A stretch of DNA of 20,905 nt from a candidate division SR1 bacterium (GTDB lineage Bacteria > Patescibacteriota > Gracilibacteria > Absconditabacterales > Absconditicoccaceae). Of this stretch, positions 1-8,213 are shown one piece after another (within the stretch, counting starts at the first letter, position 1; every line of letters begins with the position of its first letter). Location: NCBI GenBank assembly GCA_002746475.1, contig PDOX01000011.1, positions 1 through 20,905 on the forward strand. Reading direction: 5' to 3'. The notes beneath the pieces are model-generated. The model had not been told where the DNA came from and did no database searches. It saw nothing but the letters and a program-made list of their open reading frames with translations. The translations under genes were made by a program, and so were the position numbers.

Positions 1-70
1 CTGAAAAATGCGGATCATAAAGATTTGAATTATCTGAAGTTATAGGCTTTCTCTTGTTATCTTTGCTCAT
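1..70 (-). CDS. Hypothetical protein, 5' end only (partial)
   Basis: Only the first 23 codons lie in the window; the gene continues past the left edge. The peptide begins MSKDNKRKPITSDNSN and is polar, with no signal peptide or membrane segment. The start is well supported: a GGAG ribosome binding site sits 6 bases before the ATG, and a good promoter lies 36 bases further upstream. Too little is visible to assign a family. Confidence 0.55.
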   Translation of the reverse strand, partial: MSKDNKRKPITSDNSNLYDPHFS

Positions 71-105
71 AATACACTCCAACAAGCTAAAATTTCTACA
101 CCCTA

Positions 106-133
106 AGTATAAGGAATTTTCACAAAATTGCAA
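106..133 (-). promoter_or_regulatory. Sigma70-type promoter of the leftmost gene
   Basis: On the minus strand, TTGCAA (133-128) and TATACT (111-106) are separated by 16 bases and point at the ATG at 70. The same TTGCAA / 16 bp / TATANT layout occurs upstream of murE, and a close variant upstream of the giant operon. Confidence 0.5.
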
Positions 134-189
134 AAAAACACCTACAAAATGATATAACTATTAGTTGTCAAGAGTTCAAAATAATCTTT

Positions 190-1908
190 TTACTCAATTT
201 GATATTTCAATGCTACTAATTTTTGATTTCTTAGCATGATGATTATTGCAGAATTCCCTTGTTTTTTAGCAACAATATCTACAATTAATTTTCCATCTTT
301 TACCAATGCTCATTGGTTGTATGAAAGTTTTAATTTATTATTGTTTGTGATAAAATTGATCGGTAATGGTAAGATCCCATTAAAAGCTGTATGTGTAGAT
401 TTTTCTACAATAGTAACAATAATTTTATGTTGATCTGCTTGATGGAAAGTAGTTTCATCTTTTGCAGAGGCATATATTTTTATATCATAAAGTGAAAAGA
501 AATGTTTTGTTTGCTCATCAATATCATGAGGCATTTCTCGATCTATGAGGTTTCCTGTCGAAATCACTGCATCCTCATCAGTTATGATGACTGGGGGGAT
601 GTCTTGTGTATTTTCAACAGGTTCCTTTTTCTCTTCCTTTTGTTTCTGGGTCTGAACTCATGCTAATACTTTTTCAATGATTGTATTATCAGTATCTTTT
701 TTTTCAGTTTGTGATTTCGTCTCTTCTTGTTTTTTTTGTCACTCTGTTGTTGTAGTATCTTCTGTTTTTACTTTTTCAATTATTTTATTCTCGATAGTAT
801 GTTTGACGGTATCTTTACTTTGAGGTTCTTTCTTTTCAGGGATTTGTGCTACAGTTTTTTCTTCAATGATTTTGTTGTCAGTATCTTTTTTATCAGTATT
901 ACTATCTCCTTTCTCAAATTTCTCCTCTACCTTAGGTTCAGTATTTTCGTATTTTTTGTCTTCTTTATCTTTTTTATCTTCTTTTTCTGGGATTTCTTTT
1001 GTAACTTCTTCCTTTGACGCTGAATTATGCATATTGTCATAGTTTGTTTTTACCAATGTTGCACCAGCAGATTCAAGTAATGCAATAGGATCTACTTGAT
1101 GTTCTCAAATTTCTTTTCTACATAGTCATTTGTCCACGATACCAAAATCTCCTACTTTTCTATCAGGACATCCAGTAAGATAGTATTCTAATCTTCCATT
1201 TTTTTCTTTGTTTATCTCAAAATGAACATGGTATCCACCTCCTCATCAAATAGTTAGTCCTGTATTTCCAACTTCAGCGATTTTTTGCCCCATATACACT
1301 GATTGTCCTTTTTTCACATAAATTTTATTGGTATGAGCATAAACAGCATAATAAATATTTCCATGATATCTAAATCTAATTTTTACTACATTCCCATATC
1401 CATTTTGCCAACCAGCATAATAGACGGTTCCATTTGCAATAGCATACAGCGGAGTCCCTTTTACATTGGCAAGATCAACTCATGGATGTGCTCCTCTATG
1501 AGGATCCCAACCATCATAATAGGTTCCTCTCCACAATACGGTATAATTAAATCTATATTCTTTATCTTCTAAATATTTTTTATAATTTGCTCCATGAATA
1601 ATTGGTAATTTTGTAATACAACTTTTATCCATCTCAGACCATACATTGGGTCTACAATGCAATTTAGCAACATCAGAAACAGGATATACTAATTGGGTAT
1701 TATTTGGTAAAATTGTTGGTGAAGCATATGCTCCGATCATAAAAATAATACCAACAACTGATGCTACGATCATTTCTCCTAAATGAATCAGTGTATGTCC
1801 TATATGATGATATGCATGATGGACATGATGAATTCTATGATGTCCATGTTTTCTCAGATGATGTTCTAGTCTTTTTGTTAAATGGTTATGAATTTTTTGT
1901 TTTAGCAT
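190..1908 (-). CDS. Membrane-anchored M23 (LytM-type) peptidoglycan metallopeptidase with charged stalk
   Basis: A 572-residue protein read through several in-frame UGA=Gly codons, ending in TAA. Domain order: a histidine-rich cytoplasmic start (about residues 8-45), one membrane segment (about 48-65), an M23 domain (about 130-235), a long Lys/Glu/Thr-rich low-complexity stalk (about 290-460), and a final ~100-residue beta-rich domain. The zinc ligands of M23 are visible: HPGVD (H141, D145, its glycine encoded by TGA) and HVH (H227, H229), plus a YAHTNK segment matching the family's active-site histidine region. M23 enzymes cut peptide cross-links in peptidoglycan; the anchor would place this one outside the cytoplasmic membrane. 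The ATG at 1908 was preferred to a TTG three codons upstream; neither has a clear Shine-Dalgarno sequence. The stalk holds imperfect internal repeats around KKDTDN-IIE. Confidence 0.88.
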
Positions 1909-1987
1909 GGTACACAAAAGAGAAATAAAACGTTGAACCCTATAAATATTTTTTTATTTTTTCTTATTTTTTCTGTTCTCGATTAAA

Positions 1988-2015
1988 ATTATAATCTAAA
2001 ATTAAAATTTGTCAA
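1988..2015 (-). promoter_or_regulatory. Consensus sigma70 promoter of the M23 peptidase gene
   Basis: On the minus strand there is a perfect TTGACA (2015-2010) and a perfect TATAAT (1993-1988) with a 16-base spacer, about 80 bases before the ATG at 1908. It is the best promoter match in the window. Confidence 0.7.
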
Positions 2016-2107
2016 ATTTTGTAGGAGAAAATTTCTAGATTCTTATTATTCTCCAATGTTATGAGTGTTTTCCCTTGATTTTTCTTTTGAGTTAGATAGT
2101 ATCACAA

Positions 2108-2139
2108 TTGCCAAATCACATTTATATATTAGGTATAAT
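2108..2139 (+). promoter_or_regulatory. Possible promoter for the candidate RNA and the cysteine-rich protein gene
   Basis: A perfect TATAAT (2134-2139) is preceded by TTGCCA (2108-2113). The 20-base spacer is longer than usual, so the -35 assignment is weak. A start near 2147 would place the candidate structured RNA at the 5' end of the transcript. Confidence 0.4.
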
Positions 2140-2146
2140 ATATTTA

Positions 2147-2252
2147 TCCTTAAAGAACAATGGAAGACGACTTGGGTCTATCTTCCTTTCACAAGTTCTT
2201 TGTGGATAAGTAAGTGTGGTTTGGCGACTGTGGGATTCAAGTCGTCTTTTTT
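2147..2252 (+). ncRNA. Candidate structured RNA or leader attenuator, family unknown
   Basis: An 11-bp perfect inverted repeat, AAGACGACTTG (2164-2174) with CAAGTCGTCTT (2238-2248), encloses about 63 bases and is followed by a T run (2247-2252), as in an RNA with a closing stem that also terminates transcription. Inside lies a hairpin with stem CACAA/TTGTG (2190-2204). A second copy of the CGACT sequence (2225-2229) could pair with the same 3' strand in a shorter terminator hairpin, so alternative folds are possible. The next gene starts 22 bases later. I do not recognise SRP RNA, 6S RNA, tmRNA or a known riboswitch. It could be a free small RNA or a cis-acting leader. The exact 5' end is a guess from the -10 box. 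Confidence 0.4.
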
Positions 2253-2273
2253 AATTATTAAAAAAAATAAAAC

Positions 2274-3374
2274 ATGGGAAGAACAGGAAAAGTCTTAGCT
2301 AGTATGGCATTAGTTGCAGTAGTGGGAGTATGAGGAATGCTCTATTGGAACAGGGGGAATACTATTTTATGAACTGTTAAATGAGAAAATGCTAGTCAAC
2401 CCTTACTGTCACAGGAGAAAGAAATGCTAAAAACTGAGAGCAAAAGAGCATTTCTAAATAGAGATGACAGTTATCATAATGTATTATTGCAACAACAAAA
2501 TGATTGTTTTGAAGAACGATATGACTGAGAATATAACTGATGTTGAGGATGATGAGGAAATTCTACTACCACTTCTTATATTCAATGGAATAATATAGAT
2601 AATGGAACCAATGAAGCAGAAAAAAACTATAAAAAGAGATGTGAAAAAGCAGAATTAGGCTGAGATATTTGTAATAAAGGTTCTGACCGACTAAATTTAA
2701 GATGGGTAAGAGGTGATAATGAAACAAATCCTCAGTTGACAAAAATGAAATGGAATGCACTGACTCAAACAATAGATTATATATGAAAAAAATCAAAACC
2801 TATGGAGGCAAGATATTCTTACGATATCTATGTAAAGATGAGATGTCAGAATATAAAAGGAGGATGAGCATCAGATTGTTCTGGTGAGGAAAGAACTTTA
2901 TGGAAAGGATTTAAATATCTTTTAGATGATGATTTTAAAAAAGGAGGAAAGCCGGATTATAGTTTGATGTGGTGATGAAATGAAAAAGACGGTAATAGAT
3001 GCTCAGATGGATACGAACCTTATGTATCGGTTTGTTCTAAACCGGTAAAAAAACTAGTAAAACAAGGAGATTCTTGTGTATTAAATTTTGATGATACTTC
3101 TTATGTAGCAAAAGCAAGTTCAATGAAAATAAAAAGATATTTACCAAAAGATAAACGATATAATCAAATATCTTTAAAATATGAAATAGATTATCAAATA
3201 TGAACTATAAATGCATCATGAAAGTGTGTAGCAAATAATAAAATAAAAGTGGCAAAATTTGATAAAGAATTTTTAAGTAATGCTGATTTTGCCTGTACTA
3301 ATAACTACAAGCAACCATTTTTTTATACATGTACATCTAATACTTTTAATACCCATACACTTCCTGTGTATTAG
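2274..3374 (+). CDS. Secreted or membrane-anchored cysteine-rich protein, unknown function
   Basis: A 366-residue protein, continuous only if UGA is read as Gly, ending in TAG. It starts with a short basic end and one hydrophobic segment (about residues 7-24), an uncleaved anchor or signal peptide, so the rest is probably outside the membrane. The outer part has 12 cysteines, an even number that fits disulfide bonding, and a glycine cluster near residue 90 made largely of TGA codons. The second half has a Lys-rich stretch and alternating hydrophobic residues suggesting beta structure. I recognise no family. It is transcribed divergently from the M23 peptidase and lies just downstream of a candidate structured RNA; a strong terminator follows 38 bases after the stop. 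No Shine-Dalgarno sequence is visible; the ATG was chosen because it directly precedes the hydrophobic segment. Confidence 0.75.
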
Positions 3375-3412
3375 TTTAATATCTATAAAAGATAAGAAAG
3401 AATACTCTATAT

Positions 3413-3440
3413 AAAAAAATCCGCTTTTGCGGATTTTTTT
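3413..3440. terminator. Bidirectional rho-independent terminator
   Basis: A 12-bp perfect stem, seven A then TCCGC (3413-3424) pairing with GCGGA then seven T (3429-3440), closes a TTTT loop. It lies between the converging ends of the cysteine-rich protein gene and murE and has a T run on either strand, so it can serve both. Confidence 0.9.
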
Positions 3441-3506
3441 AGTATGGTTTTAGTATGTATAGAGAAAAACATTCCTCTACTTATTTAGTTTTTTTCTATT
3501 TCTTTT

Positions 3507-4844
3507 CTATTTTTTCTTACTCAAATAATATTCAACAACTTTTTTGTCACTCCATGGTCTTTTTCACTCATTCGTGATTTGCACAGTTTCATGTCCTTTC
3601 CCTGCGAAGATGACAATATCTCCTGCTTGTGCAAGTTCTACTGCAAATTTGATAGCAAATTTTCTCTCAGGAATAACGACAAATTCTTTTTCTGGATTAT
3701 TTTCAGGAGTAATTTGACTTGTCAATCCTTCTAAAATTTTAAATCTGTTTTCAGTATCCGCATCATCATCTGTTGCAATTATCACATCAGAATATTTCCA
3801 GGCAATATTTCCCATTTCTGGTCTTTTGTCTTTGTCTCTATTTCCTGGTGCACCAAAAACTGTGATCAATTTTCTATTTTTTCAAGGGGTAGTACTGCTC
3901 ATCTTCATTTCACTGAGATAACTTAAAGTCTTTTCTAGACCATCAGGAGTATGTGCAAAATCTACGAAATAATCAACCTCTTTGTGAGATATTTTTTCCA
4001 GTCTTCCAGAAATTGTCGGCATCGTTTCTAGACTTTTGATACATTTTTCTATATCTAGTCCAATATTGATTCCAACACTCAGTGCAGCCAAAAAATTATA
4101 CACATTATGTTCTCCCAATAGAGGGGAGTGGACTTCAAAAATCTTTCCTAGATAACTGATCTCAAAATCTGTGCCTGTGAGTGAAGGTCTAATATTGTTT
4201 GCTTTCAAGGTAGAATTCATAGTAACACTATATGAAATTCTTTTGTCAAACGCCATATTTTCATACCAATCTTTTCCCGCCCTATCATCCATAGGAAAAC
4301 TTCCATATTTATTACTTTTCCCATTTTTCAAGATAGCTTTGAAAAGTTGTTGCTTGCTTCTCGTATATTCCTCCATTGTATTATGATAATCAAGGTGATC
4401 CCTTGTGATATTGGTCAAAATCCCATAATCAAAGCGGATACCTTCAAATCTATTTTGGTCAATTCCTTGAGACGATGCTTCTAAGACTGCGATTTTACAT
4501 CCTTGGGCTTTTGCCTGTGATAACGTAGATTGTAAATCAAACACATCTAGAGAAGTCATTTTTTTATCATTATGAAAAACTTGATGTCCTATTCTGATGC
4601 TTTCAGTACTAATACTAATCGTTTTTGCCAACTGTTCATTTAACATTTTATGAAGCAAATTTACGGTAGTAGTCTTTCCATTGGTTCCTGTCACTCCGAT
4701 AATGAAAAAATCTTTTGCAGGATTATTATTTATTGCTTGAGCAATTAAAGCATTCCCTTTTTTCCAATATTGATAGAAAAAACTTGATTTGATGATAGGG
4801 TAGAGTTTATCATAAAAAATAATCTTTTTTATTACTTGTTTCAT
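3507..4844 (-). CDS. murE: UDP-N-acetylmuramyl-tripeptide synthetase MurE, short form
   Basis: A cytoplasmic Mur ligase that adds the third amino acid to the peptidoglycan stem peptide, using ATP. The 445-residue protein shows the ATP loop TGTNGKTT (about residues 52-59), the ASSQGIDQNRF segment matching the family's E-x-SSH region, TNITRDHLDYH, the VDFAHTPDGL motif, and in the C-terminal domain FGAPGNRDKDKRPEMG and GKGHET. UGA is read as Gly at residue 321 (linking TTP to KNRK) and at GKRPWSD. It is some 45 residues shorter than typical MurE: the N-terminal uridine-binding domain is reduced to about 45 residues. The DNPR/DNPA specificity motif appears as DDDA (359-362), without the arginine used by diaminopimelate-adding enzymes. 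Stop is TAG. A promoter lies about 58 bases upstream. Confidence 0.92.
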
Positions 4845-4901
4845 TTTTTTTATTTATATTTCAATAAATATGTAATGGGTATACATAGTGTATAGTTGTA
4901 G

Positions 4902-4929
4902 AATATACAAAAATTTTGAGTTATTGCAA
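4902..4929 (-). promoter_or_regulatory. Sigma70-type promoter of murE
   Basis: On the minus strand, TTGCAA (4929-4924) and TATATT (4907-4902) are separated by 16 bases, pointing at the murE ATG at 4844. Confidence 0.5.
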
Positions 4930-4954
4930 ATAAATTCTTAGATAAAATAATATT

Positions 4955-5836
4955 TTACATTTCTATCCCAAAAATATTTCTTACTGCGAATCCGATTCAG
5001 AAACTCAAAAGAGCGACTCCTATACTAATTGCAGTCATTTCTAAAAATCTTTGCTTAAAATTCAGATCTTTAGCAACAGAAAGATAGAAATTAAATATCA
5101 AAATAATCAGTATCGCAATTCCTAGTGTCGTTCCCAAGGCAACAAAAACATTGCTGATCAAAAAATACGGAAGGATCAGGAAAAACACGGTAGAGATATA
5201 GGCAATACCAGTATATATTGCTGATCTAACGGGATGCTTTCCATCTTCTGCTTTTACAGAAAGATATTTACTTCCAGCCATAGAAAAAGCCGCAGAAATT
5301 CCAGTAATTAATCCAACGACAGCGATCAGATTTCCATCTTGAAGTCCAAGGGTTAATCCAGCTAAAACTCCTGTAAGTTCGACTAATGCATCATTGAGTC
5401 CTAACACTACTGAACCCATATATTGCAAGATCTTTTCATCAATCATCCCGATAAGTTCTTTTTCATGATCATGTTCATCTGCCTCAATTTTTTTCGCTTC
5501 GGGGATATATTTTGCGATCTCATCATAATTAATCTGTGCTTGTTTCTCTCCATTTTCCATCAATTTGATCCCAAAGGTTAATCAAAAAATGAGCGAAATC
5601 TGGGTATATCGCCAAATTTTGAAACGATAAGGCTTGGCTAATATATTTGTGTATTTTGACCATATCTTCTCGTGTTTTTTCTCTTCATCAGCAATTTTCA
5701 ACAAAATTTCTGCATTTGTTTTATTGTTAATTTTTTTTGCTAAATTTCTATAAATATAATATTCTGTTAATTCATTCTTTTGTGCTTGGATAATTTTTTT
5801 CATAATTTCTTCTGGGATTTTTTTCATTTTGTTCAT
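4955..5836 (-). CDS. Ferritin-like domain fused to VIT1/CCC1-type metal transporter (MbfA-like)
   Basis: A 293-residue membrane protein with a rubrerythrin-type ferritin-like domain (about residues 1-125) followed by a VIT-family transporter (about 130-293). The first domain has two helix pairs with diiron-type motifs: NELTEYY and EEKKH, then ENGEKQ and DEHDHEKE. The transporter has the family segments GLNDALVELTG, GLITGISAAFSMAGSKYLSV and a final GIGFAVRNIFG. Such fusions (membrane-bound ferritin MbfA and relatives) are known to export iron or manganese, with the ferritin domain sensing or oxidising the metal. UGA=Gly at residue 85 joins the two halves, and another gives the G of the final GIGF. 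Read with the standard code this would look like two unrelated short genes. One CGA gives a residue within KIW-x-YTQ, plausibly Trp. The start is the first ATG; a second lies three codons downstream. Metal preference cannot be told. Confidence 0.85.
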
Positions 5837-5879
5837 ATATGTTTCTTGAAATTAAAAATAATTATTCTCTTTCTTTCAC

Positions 5880-5983
5880 ACACCTCTCTCTACCTCTCTC
5901 TCCTTATTCACTCACTTCGTTCGTAGGAAAGAGATACTCCCTTCTGTTCCCTCTCCTTCAAGGAGAGGGTTAGGGTGAGGTGT
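5880..5983. repeat. REP-like palindromic element between dtd and the ferritin-VIT gene
   Basis: About 104 bases bounded by inverted ACACCTC (5880-5886) and GAGGTGT (5977-5983). The right part holds a perfect palindrome, CCCTCTCCTT-C-AAGGAGAGGG (5949-5969), followed by GTTAGGGTGAGGTGT. The left part is CT-rich and resembles the complement of the right arm. This palindrome plus GTTAGGGTGAGG motif resembles REP-type elements seen in many unrelated bacteria. It is more GC-rich than its surroundings. It could be mobilised by a REP-associated transposase elsewhere and may act as a terminator. Confidence 0.7.
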
Positions 5984-5995
5984 AAAGGAAATGAA

Positions 5996-6466
5996 CTAAA
6001 TCTCTAAAATATAGTTCACAGGTCATGCTACTTCAGAAGTAATATGCATCTTGGCTCCAAATTCTCCAGTCTGTATCCTGTCTGGAAATATCGCTTGTGC
6101 TTGGCTCACAAAATAGTCATAAAGAGTTTTTGCTTCTGTAAATTTTGCACTATGAGAAAAACTCATTTTATTCCCACTTTTGTAATGAGCATAGAGAGTA
6201 AAATTTGAAACAATCAAAAGCTCTCATCAGGTATCTGTAATGCTCGCACTGAGATTCTCTTTTTCATCATCTCGACATCTTAGTCTCGTGAATTTATCAA
6301 GAAATTTATCAATACGCGCTTGATATCTTTCATCTTGCATATTATCTCTCCCTACACCCAAGTAGATAATAACCCCTTTTCAGATTTTGCGTATTTCATC
6401 CAAATTATTTTCTTTATCTTGGATATGAATGGTAGCAAAATTAACCTGTTGTACTATCAATTTCAT
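5996..6466 (-). CDS. dtd: D-aminoacyl-tRNA deacylase Dtd
   Basis: A cytoplasmic dimeric enzyme that removes D-amino acids, and glycine wrongly attached to tRNA-Ala, from tRNA. The 156-residue protein is slightly longer than usual (about 145). It shows the active-site segment SNFTLYAHYKSGNKMSFS, matching the family's SQFTLYG..KGNRPSF, then GEFGAKM and AGPVNYIL, matching the Gly-cisPro motif DGPVT; the glycine of that motif is a TGA codon. Two more TGA codons give the GG before ELLIVSNF. A CGA at residue 65 (6272-6274) lies in RLRC-x-DDEKENLS, where the family has Phe, so Trp fits better than Arg. The start lies 4 bases after the stop of the upstream gene, so the two are co-transcribed. Confidence 0.92.
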
Positions 6467-6470
6467 CGTC

Positions 6471-8021
6471 TTATCACTGAATATCATTAAAAAGTTTTTC
6501 AACTTCATGTAATTCAAGAGAATGTTCTGGTTGTTGAATGGTAAATGGACTAATCTTTTTGAAAAGATTTTTCATGGTAACATCAATAATGATAGTATTG
6601 TTTTCAAATCCACGAGTTTCTATTTGTGCATCAATATGGAGTGTATCTTTTGTAGTTGAAAGATGTCCATTGAAATCCACTTCATCATCAGGATTCAAAT
6701 CAGTAAGTGTCAATGTTATTCATGTTTGAGGATTGAAAGCTCCCTCAATGTTAAATAATTTTGGATTGTTGATATGTAAGAAATTATTTTCATAATTGAT
6801 GGTTGTCCCTGCAATAGTCCCTTTGATAGCTAATATTTTCTTCTCATTTCGTACGAGAGAAAGTGTATCATCAGATGAACCCTCAGAGGTATCTGGTAAA
6901 TGCCTTGCATCAAAGGTGAGTGTATAACTTCCATCAGTATTTTTTGTTATTGTGCTGATTTTTTTGAGTGATTGATTAACTTCTTTTACAGTTTCTGCAC
7001 AATTGTTTTTATTTTGATATTGCATTACGAAAACATCACAGATATTTTTGTCTAAAACGACATAAGGCGTTGCTGTACCATTATCAATGATTTTGAATAT
7101 CTTGATATCTTGGGTATTTTGGAGCATCATTTGTTGTGCGTATGCTTTCCCAAATTCTTCTGGAAGTGGAAGATGGATATTTTTCCCCAATAATTTTTCT
7201 TTTATTTCTTTTAATTTTGCCTGAGCAACAGCATTGATAAACGGATTATTTGATTTGATAGTTGCATTCAGATCATTCAACATAACAAAAATATTTTTAC
7301 TATCTAGTTTTATAGTTGCATCTATATCTGCGTTTACTGCACCTCATTCTGTGATAACTTTGGGTTCGCTTTTCCCAGTAGGATCCATAACCGTATAACT
7401 TTCTGACCCTTCAATAGCGAGTTCCCCTTTGATTGTAGTGTCAAGAAGTGGTTTCGTTGTATCAATTTTTCAGTTATTTAACAATGCTCCCTTTATAATA
7501 AAAGCATTTTTATGTTGTTTTGATGTATTATCTACAGCAACACCAAAATTGATATTTTGTTTAAAAGCAGATGTTTCAAACGTGTTTTTCTCCATACCAA
7601 GAGCAAAGAATTCTGATAGATTGTTTTGTAAATCTGCTACAGCTTTGCTATATTCTAAATTTACTTGTTTTGCTTGGGGAAGAGTGGGAGTTTTTTTTGC
7701 GAGCAAGGTATTGATGAAGTTTGCTACTCAACGTTTAAATGCATCAAAATTTTTATATCCATTTTTACAATGGAGTGTATCCTTAATTTCTTGCGTGAAA
7801 GTCTGAACATCAGAACGAGAACCGGGAAATTTTGTTTCAAAAACAGTAGTGTTTTGGTTAAAAATCATCTCTATCGTTTCCATTTTCTGAATCTCTTCTT
7901 TTCAAAAATCAGAGAGACATGAAGGAGTTTGAGATGCAAATCCCACATTGATTAAAACAAAACTTGCAAGAGCAAGTGTAAAAAACTTCATCATACTTTT
8001 TTTCATCGTTTTCATAGTCAT
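6471..8021 (-). CDS. Secreted beta-rich protein, unknown function
   Basis: A 516-residue protein with a clear signal peptide: basic start KKSMMK, hydrophobic core FFTLALASFVLINV, likely cleavage after GFA. There is no lipobox at the cleavage site, so it is probably soluble in the periplasm or exported. The mature part alternates polar and hydrophobic residues in a way typical of beta strands, with many Asn/Thr/Asp, few cysteines and no recognised catalytic motif. Six or more UGA=Gly codons are needed to keep it open, and the last sense codon before TAA is TGA. Starts at 8021, 8015 or 8006 are all in frame; none has a Shine-Dalgarno sequence, and the first was taken. It precedes dtd by 4 bases. 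A CGA at LSLV-x-NEKK may be Trp. Weakly reminiscent of bacterial lipid-carrier or lipoprotein folds, but I cannot assign it. Confidence 0.78.
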
Positions 8022-8084
8022 TATAATTATAATAAAAAAAATAAAAAATATTAATATAAACATATTAACATTACACACCAAATT

Positions 8085-8112
8085 ATTATACCAATACAAC
8101 AATTAAATACAA
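8085..8112 (-). promoter_or_regulatory. Extended -10 promoter of the secreted protein-dtd operon
   Basis: On the minus strand, TGGTATAAT gives a perfect -10 box (8090-8085) with the extended TG element. TTGTAT (8112-8107) is a weak -35 with a 16-base spacer. It lies about 64 bases before the ATG at 8021 and is divergent from the giant-operon promoter. Confidence 0.6.
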
Positions 8113-8133
8113 CTAAAAAAACTCTCCCATTTT

Positions 8134-8161
8134 TTGCATATATTTCATTTTTGAGTATACT
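8134..8161 (+). promoter_or_regulatory. Promoter of the giant three-gene operon
   Basis: TTGCAT (8134-8139) and TATACT (8156-8161) with a 16-base spacer, 52 bases before the ATG at 8214. No comparable promoter was seen in the 26- and 23-base gaps between the three following genes, so this probably drives all of them. Confidence 0.55.
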
Positions 8162-8213
8162 TTAAGGTAAGGACTTTTATAGAAAGATTTTATCTAAAAA
8201 TTTTATAAAAAAA

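Noticed and set aside
727..1017. A phenylalanine-rich plus-strand membrane protein
   Set aside because: It is the complement of the Lys/Glu-rich stalk of the M23 peptidase on the other strand; AAA/GAA codons read backwards give Phe-rich nonsense.
190..1908. UGA as tryptophan (mycoplasma-type code)
   Set aside because: Trp is unsuitable at HPxVD of M23, GP and PGxTG of the sugar transferase and the Dtd Gly-Pro motif, all of which demand glycine.
2164..2248. A tRNA gene (GGGATTCAA resembles a T loop)
   Set aside because: No acceptor/D/anticodon arms can be laid out around it; the long outer stem and inner hairpin fit a different fold.
2065..2298. Small plus-strand coding frame across the M23/cysteine-rich protein gap
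   Set aside because: It overlaps the promoter, the candidate structured RNA and the start of the real gene in another frame, and shows no protein-like composition.
3564..4844. murE as a pseudogene broken by a stop codon
   Set aside because: The break is a TGA and the frame continues intact with all C-terminal MurE motifs; the same pattern occurs in every gene, so it is recoding and not decay.
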